Positions 11,901 through 22,654 of a stretch of 64,000 bases of DNA are shown one piece after another. Below the pieces are notes generated by a model, which was not told the origin of the DNA, searched no databases, and saw only the letters and a list, made by a program, of their open reading frames with translations. The translations under genes and the position numbers were made by a program. The stretch is from the NCBI RefSeq assembly GCF_963675165.1, contig NC_087387.1, forward strand, positions 3,151,501 through 3,215,500, read 5' to 3'. Positions within the stretch are counted from its first letter, which is position 1. Every line of letters starts with the position of its first letter. This DNA comes from Halichondria panicea. Lineage: Eukaryota > Porifera > Demospongiae > Suberitida > Halichondriidae.

Positions 11901-14900
11901 CTTTGCACATAAAATTTATTCACGTATGTTAACTTCTGAATTTTCTTGTCTTAGACGATGCTATTGTGCTGACAACTCAAACGCTGAGGGCCGGTGACAG
12001 AACTATGCCCACATTTGGTTTGGTCGAAAATCTCGTAGAGGAAGAGGTAGTTTCCTTGTGTAGCCGACTCACATGCAATAGCTTACTCAGTCAATAGTCA
12101 TGTGCTCATTAATGTACCTCGTAAGCAAGCCAAGCAGTTCGGATATGATTCGCAGCTGTCATTACCTATACAGGGGCCTTGTTGTACATACATGTACATA
12201 ATATGTACATGTACTACATTGATAATTGAGAACTCAGATAAATTTACTAGTTACAGTCACCCTTACACAAAATGTAGCTTCAATACATGTCGATGGGACT
12301 GTGTGAATCGTATGAGGAGGAGTTGCCTGCTTCCCCAAATGATGTGCGTGTAGCTCCATTGGCAGGCAGGCCACTCTTCGATGATCCCAAGTACATGACT
12401 ACCAATCAAGCCAAGCAACAAGTGAGTACACATGGTCATCATTCAAAGAGTTAGACCAAGCACGTGTTCCACGGTGGATGTCAGATTTAGGTTAAAAGCA
12501 CATTGTTCATTTGTGTAATTTGATCTCCATATCGAATAGACATGAGAAGTTAAATGATGTCATTCAGCATACAATGATCATACAGTTATCATAGTGATAC
12601 ATCTACATGTTTGTAGTACTGGTAGTGTTGATGACACTCTTGACACTCTTACAATCAGGTTGTTGAAGATGAGGATGGGCTGATTGGGACAGTGCCGTGT
12701 GTATCTGCTCAAATCACTGCTAGTCTCTACGTCAGGCGAAGTGCTATAAGAAAGAGCTCAGCCAACTTTACTTCATGTGTGTGCATGCACTGTACCTATA
12801 GGTGTTATTTTATCAATGGTAGTTTTGATATATCAGCGTAGTTACAGAATGTACCTCTGATCATAGAGTAGAATAGGGATGGAAACGGAAGTGATTCGCC
12901 AAAACAATTCTCATGAATTACTCATGTTAGCCTCCTCATGTATTAAAAGTAAGCCTCGTTAAACCGTGGAGATACACGGATGGTACTTTGAGGGTACTTC
13001 CGTTTCCAATCCCTCTTCTACTCTATCTACATGTATGCTCTGACTAACACAGCTATACCATGTCAGTGAATATACAATGAACACAGCTATGCAATTATGT
13101 TTACACATAACAAAAAATTATCATTGTCACACTCCCTGGATAATAATTATTAATTTGGTCCATAATTATGCAGTGGAAAACAGCTTGAGCACCTTGAATA
13201 TCACATTGGAGAAAGATGACCCTCAGGAAACATTGAAAGCATTGCAAAATCCTGATGCTAACTTTCCCTTTGTGTATCGTGACAAAGAAGCAGACAAATA
13301 CCACAAAGCATTGATAGAACAGAAGAAATGTGGAATGCCACAATGTTTGCTGGTAAGAATCTGACACTATGCGTTGTCACGTGTCTCCTATACGTACTAT
13401 TGGTTGAACACATGCATGCACACAGCCTGTGTTTGCTGGTGTGGACAGAGAAATGTGTGAGAACCTTTTAGAGAAAATGAGGTATGATGTATAATTATGT
13501 TGGTCACCATTACGATTGTTTATTTTGGTGTGGCTACTTTGTGTACTCTAGCCCCGGGGCTTTTGTTGTGAGAAGCAGCCAAACAGTTAATGGAGCATAT
13601 GTGTTCTCTTTCAAGTAAGTTTTTCGCTCGTACAATTTAAGTCATGCTACATGTATAATTATAATGTATGCATTATAGTGTAATAATTATGTATACATAG
13701 TGTAATTGCATGGCATGCTAAAATAACTTCCTTGCGTGTTAATAGTTAAGTATTCAGCCATGACGACTCGTTTCTTCCTAGTAGACATGTACATGCATGC
13801 AATGATAATGTTATAACCTCCTGAAATGTCTTATTGTCAGGAACCTTACTGGGATTAAACATTGGAAATTATCAACAAAAGCTGGAAAATTCTACTGGGG
13901 CACAAGTTCACTCCATGCATCTCTAGAGTCATTCATAGAGGTGAGTGTTGTGTGTATTAATTAAGTTATTGTTTATGTGCACTATACGTATAAGTATAAA
14001 GGTTGGTTATTGTTCTGGCTATAATGACCATTTCTGGTCGTGTGATAATTATAGTGTGTAGGAAAAGAGAATGACATAATTAATGTGGCTTATCATGTGA
14101 CTAGTGCACTGTGCTGTGCATGAAGTTCTAGTTTTTTTTTGTGCTTATAAATTATGTGTAGCTTTCATTACTGTACATGTAGAGTTTTGTGAAGGCTCTT
14201 GCTGAAGCTACCAAGTTGCTCATCTATTGTGGGATGACCTCTGTATTACAACCAGTGTTCACATCCACTGACTGTGAAGCTGTGAGTTGCTTGAGTAGTT
14301 AATTATATACATTCAGTTATGGTAAACAGGACTACTAGCTTAATTGTACCGAGACGTACAGCCTGATTGAGATATTAGAAGTGTGCAGTAGTTTGTTTTA
14401 TGGAACTAGAAATAGATACACACTTACTCAAACCAGGGTTAGCGTAGGCATAGAATAGGTACATGTAGGTTATGAAACGTCTGCAGTTATTGGGGAGAAA
14501 CATATAATTATAATTATCCATGCAGTACTTCAAATTTGTTGCATTTGTATACAGACAGTAACTTCCATGAGGGATTCCGACGACTCTCTGTCCTACGGCC
14601 AAGTCTGCCATGTCATCAAGGAAGTCAATAACTCCATTCGGAGGGGAAGAATATCAGTGAGTTAATTGATTAAACCCCTTATAGTCCTGCATACCAAAGT
14701 AACCCGATCAAGTCTTTAGTCATCATTACAATGTAAGATGAACAGTATGGATGAGCAACACACGTGCACTCATAATTATTATGTAGAGATATCTGTGTAG
14801 AGATATCTGGCATTTGGCTTGTATGTATGCTAGCTGCATGGTGATATTTGAACACACAAGGCGCCGGACTAGGGTGACTATAGCTGTGCGTGTTAATGTA

Positions 14901-17900
14901 TAGCATATTACTAGAATGTTTTGCGAGCATCAAACATTTGCGAATTTTGCGAGGGTTGATCAATTCGCAACAATAAAATCCGCAAAACCTAAATTATTAC
15001 TAGTAAATACACATGATCCTTTCCAGAACGCAATAGTTAGATCGCAAAGGGTCAAATTTTCTGCTGATTTGGCTCATTTGCAAAGGTTTTTCACTTGCAA
15101 AATATTCTAGTAATACGGTACTGTATAATTATAATTATGTGCTTGGTGTACATGTATGTATAGCCTGCTCTTTTAATGTTATGTGCTACACACAATTTCC
15201 AGCATGTGCACACAATAATATGATTGGTGCTTTCGTATCAAGCATGGATGCTGCTCATATTGTATATTGGGTTTTGCTTGCGAATTGTCGCATAGATTGC
15301 AAACGAAAGACATGCAAAGAGTGCATGAGCATGCGATTCGCAACAGTTTAGGGCATGTACCTTGTACATTGTCATTCGCAGATGATTTGAAACACGATAC
15401 CAATGTACGGTATAATGTGCCATTATAAAAAAGTATGCTAGGGAAATCCACCACTAAACATGATTGTGCATGTAATTATGTATCTTCAGCCAATTTTGCT
15501 ACATTGTCACTTTAAGTTAGTTCAAACTACCGTATAGCGGGTAATTTTCGGGGGACAAAATATTCGTGGTTCAGCAATATTGAGACATTTCGTGGGTAAT
15601 ATTTTCGTGGTTGCTGTTTGCACTTGCAGGTAAAGGTAGGCAAGGTCGCTTCATTCGTGGGTAAAATATTCGTGGTCAGACCTCCAACCATGAAAACCAC
15701 AAATATTTTACCCCACGAAAATTACACGCTATACGGTACCTCTTCAAATAGCGTTCACATTCATAGAATTTTGTCACTATAATAATAGCGCAGTAATTTT
15801 TGTTTCGACTACAGACTACAATGTAAGTAAGTAAGTAAGTTTCTCGCAACGCTTTTCCTCTGTCTATGAGGATTTTCAGGACATAATGCAAACAATTTCT
15901 AACCAACGTCAAGCACAGGAGCCAATATACTTTTGTTTGGAATTTAGTCTGTACTACATATAGCTCTCGTTAGTTTGGATCTAGATTCTAGAACCAGTTA
16001 TTTAATGAAAGCACCACGTCCGAGTGCTGATACCTCGGTGGAGGTGTCAAAGCTACATAACATAAAGCTACTAGCTATTAGCAATAGCTTACATGTATAT
16101 CATGATGAACATTTTTGCAAGTCATAAAGAGTCCCATGGGAAATGATCGACCATGATTGTTGTTCAAAAGGATCGATGCCAAAAGTCCAAGTCTAACTGC
16201 TACATCAGCAGAGCCTTGCAGCTCTCGCAGCTACCAATAGCTAGTGTTCTAGTGCAGAGCTAACTATTAAGTAGAGTAGCAACACTCCTACACACTCTTC
16301 TGAAAAGGCTGCAATGGCATTCCAAGTAAGCAAAACTAGGCATAACTCTAGAACCAAGTGCAAATCTACGAATTAAAAGTCTATAGAAACTCTTACTTGC
16401 ACTTCATTGATCATGGAGCAGCTGTAGCAGTCTACACACACAATGTACAAACTACGGTACCGTATACCACGCATGCGCAGCACCGAGGCATAATAATTAA
16501 TGCTAAACACGGTGTTTTACCCATTGTCCACTCTAAAAGAGCGTGCAGAGGTTCAAAACATTGAGGAGTTTTCAGCTCAAAAGATGTGCAGCTGTCGAGT
16601 CCTTGTATGACCGTTTTTGGTACATGTATATACAAGTACGTGTTTTTATTGGGTGTAGCATGTATGCTACATATAGACGTACATTATTCAGTGGAACCCC
16701 TCTATAACGGACACCTTTGGGGAACAATGTTTTGGCCTTTATACAGAGGTGGCCTTTGTTGAGAGGTTGTTTTGTACACAAACTGTTCATTTGGGACCTG
16801 AGTGCCTGGCCGTTATAATATAGCAAATGGCCTTTATTCGAAGGTGGTTGTTAACAGAGGTCCCGCTGTATCAGATTTCGCCTTAATTTTTGGCTTGCAT
16901 GCTTGCTGCACTCATTTTTTTTTGTAAGGGCTATAGGCAAACAGTACATGTGGTATATCTACTTGAAGTTTAACTATAATTATTGTTCCAGAATAATTAA
17001 TTATCTGTTTCAGGTAAATGAGTCCAGTCTTACACACAGCAGTGTCCGTGACGATGCTTGGGACGAGTCGGTAAATGTCTACTACCATTAGCCTTAATGA
17101 AAATCATGATTAATTTTGCACACACTACAGATGATCGTCAGTCTCAATAGATTGGAGGCAGAGGCAGAACTTGAGCTCAAGGGAAAGTGAGCAATTCTCA
17201 GCAGCTAGACAAGCATGAATATAATTATTGTACTGCTATTATTGTTAACAAATTAAAACCAAGTCGCCATAATTATATGGGTCTACGTTCCCACAGACCT
17301 GGGTCGTTCCTTGTTAGACCTAGTGAAAGATCTCCAGGGGATTATGCACTAGCATTCCGTACAAATACAGACACAAGACACTGGAGAATTGTCAAGAACA
17401 GCGGACGGTTCTATGTGCACCCAAGACCAAATCCGTATAACTCACTGCCAGAAATAATACAGGTTGGCACAGCGTATGCATGTCAACATTATATAAGTGA
17501 CATAAATATTATACGTACAGTAGCATCACCTTCAAACGTCTGTTAATACATTGTTGATACATACATGTACATCGATAGACATAATACCTTATCTGTAATA
17601 AAATTATACTGACATTGCATTGATTTCTAGCACTTCAAAGATGCAGTAGGCCAAGAAACCGGCTTGAATATGGTACCTTTGAGCCCAAAACAACCTTCAC
17701 CTCAGCATATTGGAAAATCTCAAACATTGCAACCCCCTTCTATACAAAGGCCAATTAGTAGTAAGGAAGACGTACTGCTGATCTTTACTTTTCCGTATAG
17801 CCACTTAACCATTAGATATCTACCATTTATTATATTATACTCATTTTCACATGCAGCTGTTGGTATTCCTTCACTGTCACTGTCCAAGTTGAATCCTGCA

Positions 17901-18128
17901 AACCTGACAAGCTGGAGTGTAGATGACGTGAGTTGCTGGTTGACTCAGCAAGGGTTGGGACGGTTTGTAGAAGTATTCCAGAACAATGCAGTGGATGGAG
18001 AATGTCTACTAGCTCTTGACAATACGTTGGTGAAAGATGACCTTGGCATAACTGCATTGGGACATAGATCAAGGATACTGAAAAGAGTTCAAGACCTGAA
18101 AGAACAATTTCATCCACAGCTGAGCTGA
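8921..18128 (+). CDS. CH-SH2-SH2-SAM fusion protein with IQGAP-like N-terminus (19 exons, 707 aa)
   Basis: Exons: 8921-9027, 9151-9307, 10929-11006, 11251-11327, 11624-11694, 11955-12046, 12278-12421, 12659-12776, 13174-13352, 13426-13481, 13552-13614, 13841-13940, 14183-14281, 14555-14656, 17014-17070, 17131-17186, 17297-17462, 17631-17760, 17857-18128; 2124 nt, in frame throughout. Residues 27-165 follow the IQGAP calponin-homology domain closely (AYEYLCRQEEAKRWLE, YTDNINFWLASLQKLGLPK, TDIYHKKNMPKLFYCLHALS). Similarity to IQGAP continues past the CH domain (MPTFGLVENLVEEE; ETLKALQNPDANFPFVYRD, to about 335). Residues 342-447 form an SH2 domain (FVVRSS, Arg367; HWKLS). Residues about 490-590 form a second SH2 domain (FLVRPS, Arg526; HWRIV). 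Residues 634-703 form a SAM domain. IQ motifs, WW, GAP-related and RasGAP-C domains are absent. Predicted role, by inference: an actin-binding adaptor recruited to phosphotyrosine. The start has two adjacent ATGs. Confidence 0.88.
9988..10813 (+). repeat. Full-length copy of the TATGCCTCGAGGCGTAGCC family
   Basis: It starts TATGCCTCGAGGCGTAGCCG, passes through a GT-rich microsatellite and CCAGCTGTAACTGCTCAACG, and ends with GAGCGAAAGCATAACATGGC, GAGAGGCATTAGCAC and CAACACTCG. Similar copies occur at 27.74-28.57, 29.99-32.29 (interrupted) and, inverted, 50.56-51.26 kb. TGCCTC near the start and GAGGCA near the end form a short inverted pair. No coding capacity was recognised. It lies in intron 2 of the fusion gene. 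Confidence 0.75.
12866..13028. mobile_element. Short inverted-repeat element (ATAGAGTAGAATAGGGATGG family)
   Basis: The left arm reads ATAGAGTAGAATAGGGATGG then AAACGGAAGTG. The right arm is the inverse, CTTCCGTTTCCAATCCCTC then TTCTACTCTAT. The element is about 163 bp and lies in intron 8 of the fusion gene. The centre shares the ACACGGATGGTACTTTGAGG sequence with the copies near 3.2 and 5.6 kb. Confidence 0.75.
14907..15115. mobile_element. MITE with TACTAGAATGTTTTGCGAGC end
   Basis: The left end TACTAGAATGTTTTGCGAG is matched by the inverse CTTGCAAAATATTCTAGTA at the right, giving about 209 bp with roughly 20-bp imperfect terminal repeats. A diverged relative with TTTGCGATCTAACCTTTGCG lies near 47.47-47.64 kb. 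It lies in intron 14 of the fusion gene. Confidence 0.65.
15528..15738. mobile_element. MITE of the TACCGTATAGCGGG family
   Basis: The left end is TACCGTATAGCGGGTAATTT and the right end is CGAAAATTACACGCTATACG followed by GTA. The 211-bp element is a relative of 6083-6286 and lies in intron 14 of the fusion gene. Confidence 0.8.
16005..16491 (-). repeat. Copy of the ATGCCTCGGTG repeat family (inverse orientation)
   Basis: It begins AATGAAAGCACCACGTCCGA and GATACCTCGGTGGAGGTG and ends GCATGCGCAGCACCGAGGCAT. The outer motif CCTCGGTG/CACCGAGG forms a short inverted pair. Nearly the same sequence occurs at 24190-24660 and 62989-63530, with partial copies at 4383-5010. No coding region was recognised. 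Confidence 0.75.
16690..16869. mobile_element. Decayed pogo/Tigger-like MITE
   Basis: CAGTGGAACCCCTCTATAAC at the left and AACAGAGGTCCCGCTG at the right are imperfect inverses. The body repeats 'ggccttta..gaggtgg' phrases several times. CAGTGGAACC(C/T)CT termini are typical of pogo/Tigger elements. The TA duplication is not clear on the left side, so the copy is diverged. Confidence 0.5.
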
Positions 18129-19357
18129 TTTAACTCTTTCGCTTTGTATTCTGAGTGTTTTTTGTATTAAATTTTAGTGTGTTAATTTTTGTAGTTCTGT
18201 TTCCTTTTTATAATTTGTAATAATAATAATTATTATGCACTAGAATATAATTGTAGTGCTTTGTAGATCTATATAGAGCTGCTGTAACATGATAGTTATA
18301 ATTGTACCATTAATTATAATGAAGAGCTGATGTAAAGAACATAATAATTAGTAGATTAATCAATCTACAGCTATAAGTATAATTATAGCGCTAGCTATAA
18401 TTATTATTATTATTATACGCATGCATCAAAAAAATTATATGGCTCAGCTCCCAAAAACTAACTATATGTTTTTGGGAGCTGAGTATGTTTTTAAATCTTG
18501 TATATGGCAGTCATAATTATTTTATACACACTACCCCATACAAACATAATTATAGACGATCTTTTTGGAAAAACTATTACCTGTCACATAAATTCGATCA
18601 TTACCGGTATAACATATAGACTATATATAATCAATTTATTAACGCATTCATAATTATCATCAAAAATACCGCTATTTTATTCTGCACAAAAACAGAGCCT
18701 AAAGGTGCGATTGAAAGACAACAGTGTCAGCTTTTTTTATACCAGGTGGCATGTACACACTCTCAGGGGTATTAAGGACTGTCCAAATTAAAATGACATG
18801 GAATTTTGTTATAATGATATTCATGTGCGCGACGTCATCGCTTTGGAATGTTTATCACGTGCGTGGGTGGCAAACGTCTGCAATTACTAGTGAGGGCGGA
18901 GCTTGGGTCACATGACACTGTACTTAATTTATTAAAGTTGACCGTAGCTAGTTGATCGAGTAAAACCCTGAAAGCATTTGTTGTAGGCTACCTAGTAGCT
19001 ATTAAAGGCCTTAACTAAGACTATTAGATAGTAGAGAACTTGTTTCCTGCTGCGCAAGACAGAGTGCAGCCAAGCAAGGAAGTTAGGAGGAGAAATCAGG
19101 GACAATTCAGGTAAATATTAGCTTGTTATTTGTATAGACCATGATTACCTATGAATCTGCTTTTGCGCAGCAGGATTTCATCAGTATATGATATGTACAT
19201 CAGGATTCCTGGAAAAGATAGGATCTAACTAACCTGGAACAAATGCTTTATTTATAATTAGTTTTACAATGAAATTTCATGTTAATTGGTCACATGATAA
19301 TCACATGATCTTTATTTTTGATTAAGGAAACTTAAATTTTTATGAGAAAACAAAATG
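18129..19357. other. Intergenic region downstream of the fusion gene
   Basis: This is a tail-to-tail interval between the plus-strand fusion gene and the minus-strand DUF1254 gene. It is very AT-rich, with many ATAATTAT words, and contains the perfect hairpin at 18443-18483. A stretch at 18.83-19.2 kb is less AT-rich but shows no coding similarity that I recognise. Confidence 0.6.
18443..18483. repeat. Perfect 16-bp hairpin
   Basis: CTCAGCTCCCAAAAAC is followed by a 9-base loop and then the exact inverse GTTTTTGGGAGCTGAG. It lies 315 bp after the fusion-gene stop codon and could fold in a 3' UTR or be a very small foldback element. The stem is too short for a typical microRNA precursor. Confidence 0.7.
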
Positions 19358-22139
19358 TCAAATTGATATGTTTAATATCGCACACTTTTCAACGTATGTG
19401 ACGTTGGTCTTTTCTTGATTCTGGACGTGCCTTAATGCACCTGAGCTATCAACGTTTTGCTTTGTTGGCCAGTAAATTCGCATGATAACATTAAACAGCC
19501 CTGACTTGTATCCTTCGTGACTTGGATCGGGAGCTGGTAGCCAGTTGGCAGCCTTGGCATCTGTATCGGGCTTATCTTTTTGAATATACAAGGTTAACGA
19601 TCCGTCATTGGCATACACCAAACCTTGAGTGCGATCACCAATGGAATATCGATCAATTGGATTCTGCACAAGTAGCCTCTCAGGCAAACGGTACATGGTC
19701 ACCGACCAGAAACCGGCTTCTCCAACTACTGGAAAACGGCCTGCTGGAAAAGTAAGGGTGAAGTTGTTTTTCGTACTATTGAGTGTGTCGCCATCGATAT
19801 CTTTGTTGGCAGAGGGATAGTAGGCTTCCTGAGGATCGACCCCATACAAACCTACTTTGGCAGCAAATGCTCGAGTGGCATACTTCCCTTTGAGAACAGT
19901 CCTTGTACCAAATATTGGCGGGTTAATAGCAGCTATCCACCCGTCTGATACGTTCCCGAAATGTTCGGTAATTGGTGCTAAATCAATCTTCTTCGCACCT
20001 ATTGTAACTCCAACGTTGATTTCTTCATACTTCACCCTGCTCATGGTTTGACCGTTAAATGTCATATTCGGTCCCACACAGATTTTGTTGAATTGCTGCA
20101 TGAGTTCACTCTCATCACTATACACGGATACGTAATTCATTATGAAGTTCACATACGTGAAAAAGAGTTGAGGCTCGGGAGTATCTTTGGAAAGTTCAGC
20201 GCTGTCAATGAAAGGGAACAAAGGAACATCTGCTGGACCTGCTGCTTCTCCCTGAGCTAGTGGAGTAAGGGTGTACCCTTTCTGAATTGCCTCCACATTT
20301 TGGATGTCTTCTTCACAATACACACCAGTGCGACCAAGCACAAACGTAAAACGGCTAGTAGACGTGATAATGTGGTCTTCGTCGAAATTGCTAGGTATAT
20401 TTCCATTGAAGGATGGACCAGTGATGAGGTAAGAAGCTGCATCCCAGCTGCCAGTTGTACGTGGGGAGATGATCTTCATGTTGTACGTGTACCCGTCCAC
20501 AATTTGAAAGCTGTAGTAACGCTGAAAGGAAAATTCCCAAAATGATTTTCTACACTTGCAATCATCGAAAGTAACGACTTTCACAGAAAACCAAACAAGA
20601 CAGTATTGGTTGTTACATGTTATGTCCTAAGAAGCAACCTGGCGTCGCGTATTCATGAGAAATGGCAAAAAGGCTAGCTACTTCTTAAGTTATTCTATAT
20701 CCAACAGATAAAAATACACGAGTTAGCTAGTGACATCCACACTTTTTTTAGCATTCTATTACGTTATACAGTAGACTCTCGTTAATCCGGTCACCCTTGG
20801 GACCATGCAGCTTGGCTGGAATAGCGAGGTGGCTGTATCTCAGGAAATAGCCGCGGCTTAAAAACGTCCTTACCTCGAATCTAATGACTACTTCTGCGGT
20901 TCTTGTCTCGAGGATAATGAATCATACCCAAAATGTCATATTCGGCCGTAATATACGTATAAAATTACATTGAAAACCTTGTTTGGGACAGCCAGCACTA
21001 GCCGGTAAACGGAATAGCGAGTGGCCGTACTTCAGGGTGAGTTTTGTGCAGTAAACATATAGCTAGCATTCCGTGCCAAGCCAAATGGCCGGTATATCAA
21101 GGTGGCCGTACTTCAGAGAGCCGGAATAGCGAGAGTCTACTGTACAGCGAACTGTCAATTAAGATGCACTTAAATTGTGGCACGTCTCTGTTTGACATGC
21201 ACACACGCGCAACATGTCCCATAGTAGTACATGTATTATTCACTACAGTACATTACTTCCTAAGTCGAATCTAGTTGGGTGGAGTCCAACCCTCTGCGAG
21301 TGGTTGGGTATCATGACAATAATAATTATATGTTTTTGTTCCACTGGTTTGGGCAGAGTATGAATATTGTTTATTCTTAAGTGGCTGACAACCGCATAGC
21401 CTCCCTTCACCGACCCACTTCCCTGAATGAAGTGCGGCCTGGGATCGAGGCTAACAACCACCTGGCTCAGGGGTGCGATATAAAGTAGACTACATCGATC
21501 TAGCTATAACTGTTTTAGGATGCAATTAGAGAAAGTAGAAGGATACTGCAGCCTGTAATACAACATGTACAAGATTTAGCAGAGGCAGAAATAATTATTG
21601 CCTTGTCAGCTAAATTGAGCTGTAAGGTTTCCCAACCTGAACGCTGCAAGCTGCAAGTTTTCTGCAGTTAGAACAAAAACGTATATTGTCATGATACCCA
21701 ACCACTCGCAGAGGGTTGGACTCCGCCCAACTAAGTCGAATCATCGTTCGTATCAATAGCGAGAGGGTCATTCTCAACATTGCTTTTAAGCTACGTACAT
21801 GTCATGCATGTATATAGAATGTACTATAGTACAGTCATGTAATTGTACAAAGGCAGGAACCTTTTTGTTATTGTCCATCACAGGAACCGCTGGTAGCCCT
21901 AGAATCATTGGAGTCTTGTCCAAGTCTAGCCAGGCTCTGGAGTAGAGAGTATCATTGTTGGGAGACACCACACTTGTGAACCTCCAGTCCACCAACGTGG
22001 TGCTATGCCTAAACTGGTTCAAGGGCGCAAAAGCAGGGCTGTGTGGCCATATGGAGGCCTGAAACAAATTCTTGAGGTTCTGGACTACTGGGTAGAAGTA
22101 AACATAGGCGTCACTTGCTACCTCTACTGTCTCCATCAT
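19358..22139 (-). CDS. DUF1254/DUF1214 domain protein (bacterial-type), 2 exons
   Basis: Exon 1 is 22139-21861 (93 codons) and exon 2 is 20521-19358; together they give 480 residues, joined in phase 0 at AAAAAG|GT...CAG|CGT. The N-terminal half has DUF1254 hallmarks: VVSPNNDTLYSRAWLDLDKT and, across the junction, RYYSFQIVDGYTYN. The C-terminal half has DUF1214 hallmarks: FWSVTMYRLPERLLVQNP, RYSIGDRT, and NWLPAPDPS followed by MRIYWP. The biochemical role of the family is unknown. Most members I know are bacterial, with scattered eukaryotic ones, so ancient lateral transfer is plausible; the intron shows residence in a eukaryotic genome. An upstream exon encoding a signal peptide cannot be excluded. 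The intron contains two transposons (20769-21142 and 21272-21733). Confidence 0.85.
20769..21142. mobile_element. pogo/Tigger-like MITE flanked by TA
   Basis: The ends CAGTAGACTCTCGTTAATCC and GGAATAGCGAGAGTCTACTG are near-perfect inverses. TA lies on both sides (20767-20768 and 21143-21144), as expected for a Tc/mariner-superfamily insertion. The body has several 'gtggccgtacttcag' repeats and no transposase. It lies in the intron of the DUF1254/1214 gene. Confidence 0.8.
21272..21733. mobile_element. Mutator-like non-autonomous element, 49-bp TIRs and 9-bp duplication
   Basis: It starts TAGTTGGGTGGAGTCCAACC (21272-21320) and ends with the inverse arm at 21685-21733, differing at one position over 49 bp. 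AGTCGAATC flanks both sides (21263-21271 and 21734-21742). TAG...CTA termini, long inverted repeats and a 9-bp duplication fit Mutator-like elements. It is 462 bp, has no transposase, and sits in the intron of the DUF1254/1214 gene. Confidence 0.88.
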
Positions 22140-22292
22140 TGACTTGTCTACTGTACCACTACTCCGGATCGCGGAGTGTAGATTCTATGTCTCTATCTTC
22201 AAATGTTTGTTTTAAAATCGACGATTTGTACCTAAAAGGGCCTACACAATTTGGCCAGCTAGCTCTGGACAACTGGTTACTGGTCCGTAGTT
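22140..22292. promoter_or_regulatory. Short divergent promoter region, DUF1254 gene / TIMM10B
   Basis: Only 153 bp separate the two start codons, which point away from each other, so the 5' control elements must be shared or interleaved. CGGATCGCGG at about 22165 is the only GC-rich patch. No TATA box is obvious. Confidence 0.5.
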
Positions 22293-22562
22293 ATGTCCAT
22301 TCCTAACTCCCGACTAGAGGAAGAATATATGATAAGGAATATACGTCAATACGCCCTTGTGAACAATGAACTGGCTAATCAATGCTTCTGTAGCTGTGTG
22401 GGTTCCCTTACAAGTAGGAAACTGACGGTAAAGGAGCAAATATGTGTTGATGGGTGTGCATCCAAGCTCATCAAGGCCACAACCAGGATTGTGATAAAAG
22501 TAGCAGAACAAAATCCTATGGGACTTGGACAACAAAACTCTGTCCCTTCTGGTTCAAGATGA
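22293..22562 (+). CDS. TIMM10B: TIMM10B-like small Tim chaperone (Tim9b), single exon
   Basis: The intronless gene encodes 89 residues and carries the twin CX3C signature of the small Tim family: Cys31/Cys35 in QCFCSCVGSLTSRKL and Cys51/Cys55 in ICVDGCASKLI, with 15 residues between the pairs. The order of the flanking helices and the serine-rich tail resemble TIMM10B more than TIMM9 or TIMM10. Known role: intermembrane-space chaperones that hand hydrophobic carrier precursors to the TIM22 complex; TIMM10B is a TIM22-associated subunit. An extra cysteine (Cys33) lies inside the first pair. The stop codon is 92 bp from the convergent tafazzin stop codon. Confidence 0.88.
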   Translation: MSIPNSRLEEEYMIRNIRQYALVNNELANQCFCSCVGSLTSRKLTVKEQICVDGCASKLIKATTRIVIKVAEQNPMGLGQQNSVPSGSR

Positions 22563-22654
22563 ATACGACTTGTACGCATACAAAATGTGTCAACATTGTT
22601 GTGGAACACGTTGATTTACGACTGAGTGCATAATTATAATCATCCTAATACTAA

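Noticed and set aside
18443-18483. microRNA precursor
   Set aside because: A 16-bp stem with a 9-base loop is too short, and nothing indicates a mature arm.
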